Part shown: positions 1 through 6,842 of the stretch, one piece after another
Numbering within the stretch: the stretch's first letter is position 1
Layout of the letters: every line of letters begins with the position of its first letter
Source of the DNA: WHSP01 sp964424945
GTDB taxonomy: Bacteria > Gemmatimonadota > Gemmatimonadetes > Longimicrobiales > Longimicrobiaceae
Direction of reading: 5' to 3'
DNA length: 29,018 nt
NCBI GenBank assembly: GCA_964424945.1
Contig: CAYRLB010000028.1
Location: 1-29,018, forward strand
Notes under the pieces: generated by a model
Database searches by the model: none
What the model was told of the DNA's origin: nothing
The model's input: only the letters and a program-made list of their open reading frames with translations
Translations under genes and position numbers: made by a program

Positions 1-628
1 GACGCACGACTACTTCGGCGGCACGCCCCGTAGGTCCGGGAGATCCTCGACGGGCTAGGCCTCTCATCTCCTGCCGCGCACATCCCCCCTCGCGCGGTTC
101 CGTGATGATCTCGCGGGCGTGCTCGCGGGCGCCGAGCTTGCCGGCCATCGTTATGTGGTCGTTCCATCCCTGGACGGCGACCTCAGCAACCGGGACGGGT
201 TCCGAACGGTAGCCGCCGAACTCAACCAGTTTGGAGCGGCAGCCCGCGCAGGGAATCCGGGTGTGCGATCACAATCACGACTTCGAGTTCGAGCCCCTGC
301 CGGAGGACCGGAAGCGGATAGAGCTGCTGCTCGCCGAGACCGATCCGGAGCTGGTCGGCCTCCAGTGAGATCGCTATTGGGGCGCAGAAGGGCGGGTACG
401 ATCCGTTGGAGCTGTTGCCGCGCCTTCCCGGACGCTTCGCCCTCTGGCAGGTGAAGGACATTGCCTTCCGTGCCGGCTCTCAGCAGATGGCCGATGTCGG
501 CACCGGGCAAGGTCGATTAAGCGATCTTCGACCGGGCGACCCAAGCGGCTCCGCCACTTCCTGGTCGAGCACGACAACCCCGCAGACTCGCTCGCCAGCA
601 TTCGAATCAGCTACGGGTCTTTCGGGCG
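1..628 (+). pseudogene. Decayed sugar phosphate isomerase/epimerase-like gene (5' end outside the window)
   Basis: Joining short stretches from all three plus frames gives a recognisable TIM-barrel sugar phosphate isomerase/epimerase. DYFGGTP lies in frame 2 from 8, and VREILDGLGLSSPAAHIP in frame 1 from 34. RFRDDLAGVLAGAELAGHRY lies in frame 2 from 98, and a stretch containing DHNHDFEFEPL in frame 3 from 252. DPLELLPRLPGRFALWQVKD lies in frame 1 from about 400. LVEHDNPADSLASIRISYG lies in frame 3 from about 561. At least five frameshifts separate these pieces. In-frame stops occur at 366-368 (TGA) and 518-520 (TAA). The HNHDFEF motif and the FPGRFALWxVKD and VEHDNP blocks are typical of the family. 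One shift sits at the C-run near 84-89. The number of independent lesions argues for true decay, not a single sequencing error. Substrate is unknown. The assignment rests on remembered family motifs. Confidence 0.72.
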
Positions 629-686
629 AGGTGGAGATCCACGCCGAACCCGGGCCAATTTCGTTGAAACGGCGAGCCATCCCCGA

Positions 687-842
687 CACGGATGGACGGA
701 AGCCGCACGGGAGATGGCGGCTGAGGGCGATGACGGTCTACTCGGGGAACCGATGCGAACTCGGTTCGATTCGGAGGAGTGGACGTGGCAGAGCGTGCGC
801 CGAGGCCCTGAAATCCCTAAAACCGGGTTGGCGCGAAGCTGA
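687..842 (+). pseudogene. Possible remnant of a MazE/MazF-type toxin-antitoxin pair
   Basis: One plus-strand frame reads HGWTEAAREMAAEGDDGLL, followed by TRFDSEEWTW (about 687-782). This resembles the acidic C-terminal tail of MazE/AbrB-type antitoxins, which often ends in a D-E-E-W-x-W pattern. The same frame continues into RRGPEIPKTG (about 798-827). That resembles the conserved N-terminal RG-x-EI-x-KTRP segment of MazF toxins. The AbrB fold of the antitoxin and the rest of the toxin are missing, and the frame stops at 840-842. This would be an internally deleted relic next to another dead gene. The similarity is short, so the call is tentative; chance resemblance is possible. Confidence 0.33.
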
Positions 843-883
843 AACAGACTCCCTGCCGAGTCCTTCATCCGCCACTGCTCCCG

Positions 884-2068
884 CTACCCCCCGCCCACCG
901 CATCCAGCGCATACGCCGCGTGAAGCGCCGCCCCCACCGGCATCGCCCCTTCGTCCGGATCGAACTGCGGATGATGAACGCCGAACGCCCCATCATCCCC
1001 CTCCCGCCGCACCCCCACCCCGACGAAAACCCCAGGCGCATGCTCGCAGTAGAAGGCGAAATCCTCACCCGCGAGGAGCGGCGGCACCTCCCGGACGGCA
1101 TCCTCCCCCAGCATCCCAGCCGCGATCGAACGCACCCGCTGCCAGAGCGCTGGATCGTTCAGCGTCGGCGGATAGTGAGGGTCCGGAAATGAGACTGTCA
1201 CTTCGCAGCGGTTCGCAGCAGCGATATGCCCGGCCATCTCGCGGATCCGCTCCTGAAGATGCCGATACCCCGCGCTCGTCAGGGAGCGGATCGTCCCGGT
1301 CAGCCGCACCTCGCCCGGAATCACATTGAAGGCATCTCCTCCATGGATCGAAGTGATGCTGACGACGCCCGGGTCGAAGGGATCCAGCTCGCGGGAAACG
1401 ATCGTCTGAAGCTCGACGATCAGCTTCGCAGCCGTCGCGACGGGGTCCGCAGCGAGATGGGGCGTCGCCGCGTGGCCGCCCTTCCCCGAGATGGTGATCT
1501 CGAGTGACCCTGACGCCGCGAGCATCGTCCCGGCGCGGCTGCCGATGACCCCGACCGGCAGGTCAGCCCACACATGCAGCCCGAGGATGCTCTCCACGCG
1601 CGGCTGCTCGAGGACCTTCTCCGCGCAGATCCGCGCCGCGCCGCCGCCCCCCTCCTCCGCCGGCTGGAAGATCAGCTTCACCGTGCCGCGCAGCTCCCCC
1701 TCCCGCTCCTTGAGGATCCTCGCGGCGCCGAGGAGCATCGCGACGTGGAGGTCGTGGCCGCACGCGTGCATCTGCCCGGGGATGCGGCTGCGGAAGGGGA
1801 CGTCCAGCTCCTCCTCCAGCGGGAGCGCATCCATGTCCGCGCGAAGGGCGATGCAGGGAGCTTCGCCCGTGCCGAGCTGCGCCACCACCCCCGTCTCCGC
1901 CACCGGATGACGATAGGGGATCCCGAGCTCGTCGAGCGTCCGGCGGATCAGCGCGCTCGTCCGGTACTCGGCGTACCTGAGCTCCGGGTACTCGTGGAGC
2001 GCGCGACGGATATCCGTCATCCACGCCTGATATCCTCGGGCCTGCTCGAGAAGTCCGGTCGCTTGCAT
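884..2068 (-). CDS. M20 family metallo-amidohydrolase (IAA-amino acid/hippurate hydrolase-like)
   Basis: The 394-residue product is an M20D-type peptidase, a soluble di-metal enzyme that cleaves N-acyl amino acids or similar amides. The metal-binding set is visible. ALRADMDALP lies near residue 75, HACGHDLH at 101-108 and FQPAEEGGGG at 135-143 with the catalytic Glu pair. HHPQFDPDE lies near the C-terminus. The lid domain contains the GKGGHAATPH segment. Length matches the family. The ATG at 2068 is preferred over an upstream ATG at 2161, because the longer N-terminus does not look like the family and 2068 is followed directly by a typical start. The gene diverges from the siderophore transporter. 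Whether it acts in siderophore metabolism or is simply a neighbour cannot be told; the natural substrate is unknown. Confidence 0.86.
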   Translation of the reverse strand: MQATGLLEQARGYQAWMTDIRRALHEYPELRYAEYRTSALIRRTLDELGIPYRHPVAETGVVAQLGTGEAPCIALRADMDALPLEEELDVPFRSRIPGQMHACGHDLHVAMLLGAARILKEREGELRGTVKLIFQPAEEGGGGAARICAEKVLEQPRVESILGLHVWADLPVGVIGSRAGTMLAASGSLEITISGKGGHAATPHLAADPVATAAKLIVELQTIVSRELDPFDPGVVSITSIHGGDAFNVIPGEVRLTGTIRSLTSAGYRHLQERIREMAGHIAAANRCEVTVSFPDPHYPPTLNDPALWQRVRSIAAGMLGEDAVREVPPLLAGEDFAFYCEHAPGVFVGVGVRREGDDGAFGVHHPQFDPDEGAMPVGAALHAAYALDAVGGG

Positions 2069-2270
2069 CGTCCTGCGCTGGATCTCCGTAGGTGACGCGG
2101 GTGACGTCGCCACGCGCGACGCCCATCTCAGGAAGGTCGCGCCGCCGGCGTGGAGGTGCAACAGACACCCCGCAAAGGCCGCCGTCGGACCTCATCCCTC
2201 CCCTCCGGCTTGACAGCCCTTTAACATTCCGGACGCTGAAACCCGTCGAAAACGTTTTCAGGAAGTATTC
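2069..2270. promoter_or_regulatory. Divergent intergenic region with a 12-bp perfect palindrome
   Basis: This 202-bp gap separates the minus-strand amidohydrolase from the plus-strand permease. It holds a perfect palindrome GAAAACGTTTTC at 2248-2259, which stands out in GC-rich sequence and lies 11 nt before the permease start. It could bind a dimeric regulator, but it does not match a Fur box. A TTGACA at 2210-2215 could be a -35 element, but the position 17 nt downstream (ACGCTG) is a poor -10. The permease ribosome binding site AGGAAG sits at 2260-2265, directly after the palindrome. A bound protein would therefore overlap the region of translation start. Confidence 0.4.
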
Positions 2271-3350
2271 GTGCGGCCGAGCTCGACCACACAGAAGACC
2301 GAATCGCACCAGGCGGCCGACATCGAGTCCCGCTATCGCGCGATCGCCAGCCGGAGGCTGCTGGTCATCGCGGCGCTGGTGGTCATCGGCGTCATCAGCT
2401 TCTGTCTCGACATCGCGACCGGCCCCTCGGGGCTGCCCGTGCGCGAGGTCGTCGAGACGCTGCTCGGACTCGGGGCCGCGGAAGACAGCCCGACCGGGGT
2501 GATCGTGCGGGAGATCCGTCTTCCCTTCGCGATCATGGCCCTGCTCGTCGGCGGGGCGCTTTCGCTCTCCGGCGCCGAGATGCAGACGATCCTCAACAAC
2601 CCGCTGGCGAGCCCTTTCACCCTGGGCGTTTCAGCCGCCGCGACACTCGGCGCCGCCCTCGCCGTCGTCCTCGGCGTGGGTCTGCCGCTCCCTGCGAACT
2701 GGGTCGTACCCGCGAATGCCTTCATCTTCGCGTTCGGGTCCGTCCTTCTGCTGCAACTGCTCTCCAGAATGCGCGGAGCCTCCGGCGAGACGCTCGTTCT
2801 CTTCGGCATCGCGCTCGTCTTCAGCTTCAACGCGCTCGTCTCCCTTCTCCAGTTCGTCGCCGGGCAGGAGGTGCTGCAGAATCTCGTCTTCTGGAGCATG
2901 GGAAGCACGTCGCGGGCGGAGTGGAGCCACATCAGGATCCTGGGGGCGGTGATGGTGCTCGTCCTCCCCTTTTCCTTTGCGTCAGCGTGGAAGCTCACCG
3001 CGCTCCGGCTCGGCGAGGACCGGGCGCGAAGCTTCGGGATCGATCTCGGGCGGCTGCGCTTCACCTCCCTTCTGCGCATCAGCATCCTCTCGGCGACGGC
3101 CGTGGCGTTCGTCGGGACGATCGGCTTCGTGGGGCTGGTCGGGCCGCATATCGCACGGCTGCTCATCGGGGAGGACCATCGATATCTCCTTCCGACGAGT
3201 GTCCTGACCGGAGCGGTGGTGATGTCGATCGCGTCGATTCTGAGCAAGGTGCTCGTCCCGGGTGTGCTGCTGCCGACGGGGATCGTGACCTCGCTCATCG
3301 GGGTGCCGGTCTTCCTCTCCCTTGTCCTCAGCAAGCGCGGATCGGGATGA
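2271..3350 (+). CDS. FecCD-family iron-siderophore ABC transporter permease
   Basis: The 359-residue integral inner-membrane protein belongs to the BtuC/FecCD/FepD family. It forms the channel that moves ferric siderophore from periplasm to cytoplasm. Family hallmarks include REIRLPFAIMALLVGGALSLSG near residues 80-100, NNPLASPFTLGVSAAA near 110-125, and a central FWSMGS segment. The GFVGLVGPHIARLLIGEDHR coupling segment lies near 285-305, and PTGIVTSLIGVPVFLSLV ends the protein. Hydrophobic segments run throughout, as expected for about nine to ten helices. The GTG start at 2271 is chosen because AGGAAG lies five nucleotides upstream. The last four bases overlap the ATPase gene (ATGA). Only one permease is present, so it probably acts as a homodimer or with a partner elsewhere. 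Confidence 0.93.
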   Translation: MRPSSTTQKTESHQAADIESRYRAIASRRLLVIAALVVIGVISFCLDIATGPSGLPVREVVETLLGLGAAEDSPTGVIVREIRLPFAIMALLVGGALSLSGAEMQTILNNPLASPFTLGVSAAATLGAALAVVLGVGLPLPANWVVPANAFIFAFGSVLLLQLLSRMRGASGETLVLFGIALVFSFNALVSLLQFVAGQEVLQNLVFWSMGSTSRAEWSHIRILGAVMVLVLPFSFASAWKLTALRLGEDRARSFGIDLGRLRFTSLLRISILSATAVAFVGTIGFVGLVGPHIARLLIGEDHRYLLPTSVLTGAVVMSIASILSKVLVPGVLLPTGIVTSLIGVPVFLSLVLSKRGSG

Positions 3351-4138
3351 CGACAGTGACGGGAGCGCTCCGCATCGAGGGGCTCGCGGCAGGCTACGGG
3401 ACGCGGAAGGTCATCCAGGATCTGACGCTCGCGCCCCTCCCCGCGGGGGAGGTCACTGCGCTGGTCGGACCGAACGCGGCGGGGAAGTCGACGCTCCTGC
3501 GCGGCCTGGCGGGGCTCGTCCATACGGAAGGCTCGATTCGACTCGGAGATGTGGAGCTGACGAAGCTCTCCCTCGTCGAACGATCGCGGAAGGTCGGCTT
3601 CATGCCCCAGGCCCTGCCGCAGGGGGTGGAGCTTTCCGTGCTCGAATCGGTGCTCAGCGCTCTCCACGCGACAGGGATGGACACCCCGGTCGGCGGGGTG
3701 ACAGGCCGCGAACGCGCCCTCGCGGTGCTCGCCCGGCTCGGCCTCGTCGATCTCGCGCTTGAACCCCTATCCCGTCTTTCCGGCGGACAGAAGCAGCTCG
3801 CCAGCCTCGCGCAGGCGCTCGTCCGCGAGCCGCGCGTCCTCCTGCTCGATGAACCGACCAGCGCCCTCGATCTGCGGCACCAGGTGCTCGTCATGGCCGC
3901 GGCGCGCGCGCTCGCCCGCGAGGGGAGGGTGGTGGTCGTCGTTCTCCACGACCTCAACCTCGCCGCACGATGGGCGGACCGCATCGTCGTCCTCGATCGC
4001 GGTCAACGCCGCGCCGAGGGGGCCGCCGCCGACACCCTCACCCCTGAGCTCCTCGCGGAGGTCTATGGCGTCGAGGGGCGCGTCGAACGCTGTTCGCTCG
4101 GCCACCTTCAGGTTTCGGTCGACGGCGCCATCGGTTGA
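3347..4138 (+). CDS. ABC transporter ATP-binding protein for iron-siderophore uptake
   Basis: The 263-residue cytoplasmic ATPase powers the adjacent FecCD permease. Walker A is GPNAAGKST at residues 41-49, the ABC signature LSGGQ lies at 144-148, Walker B VLLLDEP at 164-170 and the H-loop histidine at 201 in VLHDLN. Length and order are those of FecE/FepC proteins. Its ATG at 3347 overlaps the permease stop (ATGA), so translation is likely coupled and the two subunits made in step. A 100-bp gap with its own promoter follows, separating this pair from the binding-protein gene. Confidence 0.95.
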   Translation: MTTVTGALRIEGLAAGYGTRKVIQDLTLAPLPAGEVTALVGPNAAGKSTLLRGLAGLVHTEGSIRLGDVELTKLSLVERSRKVGFMPQALPQGVELSVLESVLSALHATGMDTPVGGVTGRERALAVLARLGLVDLALEPLSRLSGGQKQLASLAQALVREPRVLLLDEPTSALDLRHQVLVMAAARALAREGRVVVVVLHDLNLAARWADRIVVLDRGQRRAEGAAADTLTPELLAEVYGVEGRVERCSLGHLQVSVDGAIG

Positions 4139-4163
4139 CGCCGCACTCTCCGGCAGCGCCCCG

Positions 4164-4181
4164 CAAGCCCTCCGCGGCTTG
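4164..4181 (+). terminator. Small GC hairpin after the ATPase gene
   Basis: CAAGCC (4164-4169) and GGCTTG (4176-4181) pair perfectly across a six-base loop, 26 nt after the ATPase stop. No T-run follows, so it would be a weak terminator at best. It overlaps the -35 element of the next promoter. It may be a chance inverted repeat. Confidence 0.25.
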
Positions 4182-4207
4182 ACGCCCCCCCGTCGCATGG
4201 GTATTCT
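4179..4207 (+). promoter_or_regulatory. Sigma70-like promoter of the binding-protein/biosynthesis operon
   Basis: A -35 element TTGACG (4179-4184) and a -10 element TATTCT (4202-4207) are separated by exactly 17 bp. Transcription would start near 4214, at the edge of the Fur-like box, giving a leader of about 28 nt before the binding-protein ATG at 4242. The spacing and the overlap with an operator support a real regulated promoter. It probably also drives entC onwards, because the 168-bp gap before entC holds no comparable promoter. Confidence 0.66.
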
Positions 4208-4213
4208 GTGTGA

Positions 4214-4230
4214 TTGAGAGTGATTCTCAA
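4214..4230 (+). promoter_or_regulatory. Fur-box-like operator
   Basis: TTGAGAGTGATTCTCAA is an 8-1-8 inverted repeat with one mismatched pair (4220/4224). It matches the 7-1-7 Fur pattern (TGATAATNATTATCA) at most conserved positions. It starts seven bases downstream of the -10 hexamer, so iron-loaded Fur bound here would block transcription initiation. The site fits the iron-scavenging genes it precedes. Assignment to Fur, and not a related FUR-family regulator, is inferred from motif and context. Confidence 0.72.
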
Positions 4231-4241
4231 CCACTAGGGGA

Positions 4242-5372
4242 ATGGTACCCAGAACGTCTTTCGCTCCGATACGTCGCCGCCTGCTGCTCGGGCTGCTTGC
4301 TCTCCTGTTCACCCTGGGTGTGCAGGCGGAGGTTGCGGTCGCGCAGCAGTTCCTCGTCCAGGATATCAGCGGGCGGCGGGTCGTTCTGGAGCGGCCGGCC
4401 CGACGGCTTCTGATCGACGATGGCCGCTTCCTGACGGCGCTCGCCCTGATCCACGACGATCCGGTGAGCATCCTCGCGGGGTGGCCGCGCGATGTGAACC
4501 GGCTGGGGGAGCGGACGTACGAGGCGTATCTGGCGAAATTCCCCCGGATCGGGACGATTCCTCAGGTCTCCAGTTCGGCAGGGGAGTTCTCGCTCGAGTT
4601 GGCGCTCGCCGTTCGCCCGGATGTGGCGATCGTCAGCCTGGGTCAGGGTCCGACGGCGGAGCAGGTGAGTCAGCTCGAACGGGCGGGTGTGAAGGTCATC
4701 TTCATCGACTTCTTCAACCAGCCCTTCAGGAATCTGAATTCGAGTCTCCAGATTCTCGGCGCGGTGATCGGCCGGTCTGCCGAGGCGAAGGAGTATCTCG
4801 ACTTCCGGCGCCTGCACATGGACCGGATCGCACAGGCGGTTCAGTCGTACAGCGGCGCGCGGCCGACGGTGTTCCTCGAGGCGCACGCGGGTATATCGGC
4901 GGATTGCTGCAACTCGCCGGGCCGCGGGAATATCGGTGACTACATCGACTTCGTCGGCGGGCACAATATCGGGGCGGATGTGCTGCCGGGCGCGACGGGG
5001 CGGTTGAATCTGGAGTATGTGGTGTCGCGGAACCCGTCGGTCTATGTGGCGACGGGCGGGCCGCATCTGGAGAGGGCGGGAGGGCTGGTGCTCGGGCCCG
5101 GCTACTCGGTTCAGGAGTCGCGCTCGGCGCTCTCGCGCGTTGCGGCACGGCGCGGAATCGCCCAGCTCTCGGCCGTTCGTACGGGGCGGACCCATGGCCT
5201 TTCGCATCAGCTTCTCAATTCGCCTCTGGATATTCTGGCGATCGAGAATCTGGCGAAGTGGATCCATCCGCAGCTCTTCCGGGATATCGATCCGGCGCGG
5301 ACGTTACGCGAAATCAACGAGCGATTCCTTGCCGTGCCCCTCGAGGGTACGAACTGGGTCGACCTGCGCTGA
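4242..5372 (+). CDS. Periplasmic iron-siderophore ABC substrate-binding protein
   Basis: The 376-residue protein is a FecB/FepB-type class III binding protein that hands ferric siderophore to the FecCD permease. A basic N-terminus (RRR near 12-14) leads into a hydrophobic stretch LLLGLLALLFTLG. A probable signal peptidase I site follows near AVAQQ at about 35. No lipobox cysteine is present, which points to a soluble periplasmic protein. A long central helix region links two lobes. Later blocks GNIGDYIDFVGGHNI and LEYVVSRNPSVYVATGG are typical of the family. The ATG at 4242 is preceded by AGGGG only one or two bases away, so spacing is poor. The 28-nt leader and Fur-like box fit this start. 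It is the first gene after the predicted iron-regulated promoter. Confidence 0.9.
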   Translation: MVPRTSFAPIRRRLLLGLLALLFTLGVQAEVAVAQQFLVQDISGRRVVLERPARRLLIDDGRFLTALALIHDDPVSILAGWPRDVNRLGERTYEAYLAKFPRIGTIPQVSSSAGEFSLELALAVRPDVAIVSLGQGPTAEQVSQLERAGVKVIFIDFFNQPFRNLNSSLQILGAVIGRSAEAKEYLDFRRLHMDRIAQAVQSYSGARPTVFLEAHAGISADCCNSPGRGNIGDYIDFVGGHNIGADVLPGATGRLNLEYVVSRNPSVYVATGGPHLERAGGLVLGPGYSVQESRSALSRVAARRGIAQLSAVRTGRTHGLSHQLLNSPLDILAIENLAKWIHPQLFRDIDPARTLREINERFLAVPLEGTNWVDLR

Positions 5373-5540
5373 GGTTGCGAAGGTGGATGTGCTTTCCCGC
5401 TCCCGGTTCATGTCGGCTGCAGACCGCTGCCATGGCTTGCTGTGCCCGCGGCCTCGGGTGTGGCCATCGAGGACCCCCACGAGAGCCGGGCTTGCGCACG
5501 TCCGGGGGAGCCGACGAGCGTCATTTGATGGGAGGCGCCG

Positions 5541-6842
5541 ATGTGTCCGATGAGAGTCGCCGGGGCTTCCTTCGCTGCCGGTCCGCAGGGGATTCATCCC
5601 GGGAAGCGACAGGTCGTGGTTTCTCCACAGCACGCTGAAGCCGTGACAGAGGGAGATCCCCTGTCACCGGAACCCTTCCTGCTCAGCTCGTCCCGGACGA
5701 CGCTGCTCGGATGGGGCGCGACCCGGAGATGGACGACGCCGCTCGCCGCGGGGCTGCCGTCCGAGGTTTCAGACGCGCTGGCGTCGCTCCCTGATGGCAG
5801 CTCCGGCATCGTTGTGGGAGCACTCCCCTTCGATCCGGACGCCGCATCGCATCTCTTCCTTCCGGAGCGGACGCGTCGGATGCACGGTGCCGTCGACCTT
5901 CTTTCGGTCGTCGGGCGTGAAGGCGCGCACGCCGCGCTCTCACCGGCGAGCGTCCGGATCCGACCTGATCCCTCACCTGCCGAGTATGAGACGGCGGTCG
6001 CGCATGCCCTCGAGGGGCTGAAGGGTGCCCGGTCGGGCGCTGCGTTCGAGAATCTCCGAAAGGTTGTTCTCGCCCGGAGTCTGTTGGTCGATTCGGATGC
6101 TCCGATCGAGCTGGGCGGGCTGATCGAGGCGCTGCGACTCGACCCGGCGGCTTCCGTCTACTCCGTTCCGCTTCCGTCGCGGGTGCCGGGTCAGCATCGC
6201 ACGCTCGTCGGCGCATCGCCGGAACTGCTTCTCTCCAGGCAGGGCCGCTCGGTTGCGACGATGCCTCTTGCCGGCTCCCGGAGCCGCCATCCCGATCCTG
6301 CGCTCGATCGTGCCGCGGCGGAGGAGCTGCAGGCTTCGGAGAAGGACCGCCGGGAGCATGCAGCCGTCGTCGAATCGATTCTCGACGGACTCGCACCTCA
6401 CTGCACCAATCTCCGGCTGCCGGATGGGCCTTCCCTGACATCGACAAGTTCGATGTGGCACCTCGCGACCCGGATCACGGGCGACCTTCGTGACCCTGCG
6501 CCCTCCTCGTTGGAGCTTCTCGCGAGCATCCACCCGACGCCGGCGGTCTGCGGTCTTCCCGTGGCACCCGCGCGCGACGCGATCCGCGAGCTGGAGCCCT
6601 TCGATCGAGGGTTCTTCGCGGGTGCGGTCGGCTGGTGCGACGCGGCGGGCGACGGGGAATGGATGCTCGCCATCCGCTGTGCGGAGGTGGAGGGGCATCG
6701 CGCTCGACTGTACGCGGGGGCCGGAATCGTCACGGGCTCGGACCCGACCGACGAAACCCGCGAAACGTCGGCGAAGTTCAGGACGATGCTGCGCGCGTTC
6801 GGCCTCGACAGCCTCTCTCCGCTCTACGCTGCCGAACCATGA
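5541..6842 (+). CDS. entC: Isochorismate synthase
   Basis: EntC converts chorismate to isochorismate, the first step to 2,3-dihydroxybenzoate. The 433-residue product has the chorismate-utilising fold with KVVLAR around Lys174 (general base), GASPELLLSR, PLAGSR and the EKDRREHAAVV segment. IHPTPAVCGLP, FFAGAVGW and GDGEWMLAIR follow, and the C-terminal AGAGIVTGSDPTDE block binds metal and substrate. The ATG at 5541 has GGGAGG about six bases upstream. A 168-bp gap separates it from the binding-protein gene. I see no good promoter or Fur-like box in that gap, so it is probably read from the 4179 promoter. It overlaps entE by 4 bp (ATGA). Confidence 0.95.
   Translation: MCPMRVAGASFAAGPQGIHPGKRQVVVSPQHAEAVTEGDPLSPEPFLLSSSRTTLLGWGATRRWTTPLAAGLPSEVSDALASLPDGSSGIVVGALPFDPDAASHLFLPERTRRMHGAVDLLSVVGREGAHAALSPASVRIRPDPSPAEYETAVAHALEGLKGARSGAAFENLRKVVLARSLLVDSDAPIELGGLIEALRLDPAASVYSVPLPSRVPGQHRTLVGASPELLLSRQGRSVATMPLAGSRSRHPDPALDRAAAEELQASEKDRREHAAVVESILDGLAPHCTNLRLPDGPSLTSTSSMWHLATRITGDLRDPAPSSLELLASIHPTPAVCGLPVAPARDAIRELEPFDRGFFAGAVGWCDAAGDGEWMLAIRCAEVEGHRARLYAGAGIVTGSDPTDETRETSAKFRTMLRAFGLDSLSPLYAAEP

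Noticed and set aside
2210..2238. TTGACA as -35 of a permease promoter
   Set aside because: The matching -10 position reads ACGCTG, so a sigma70 promoter cannot be supported there.
2333..3667. Minus-strand ORF (444 codons) across the permease and ATPase genes
   Set aside because: It spans two confidently identified genes and has a Ser/Arg/Thr-rich composition typical of antisense shadows.
4227..5267. Minus-strand ORF (346 codons) antisense to the binding-protein gene
   Set aside because: Low-complexity Arg/His/Pro-rich product without motifs, opposite a well-supported gene with signal peptide and promoter.
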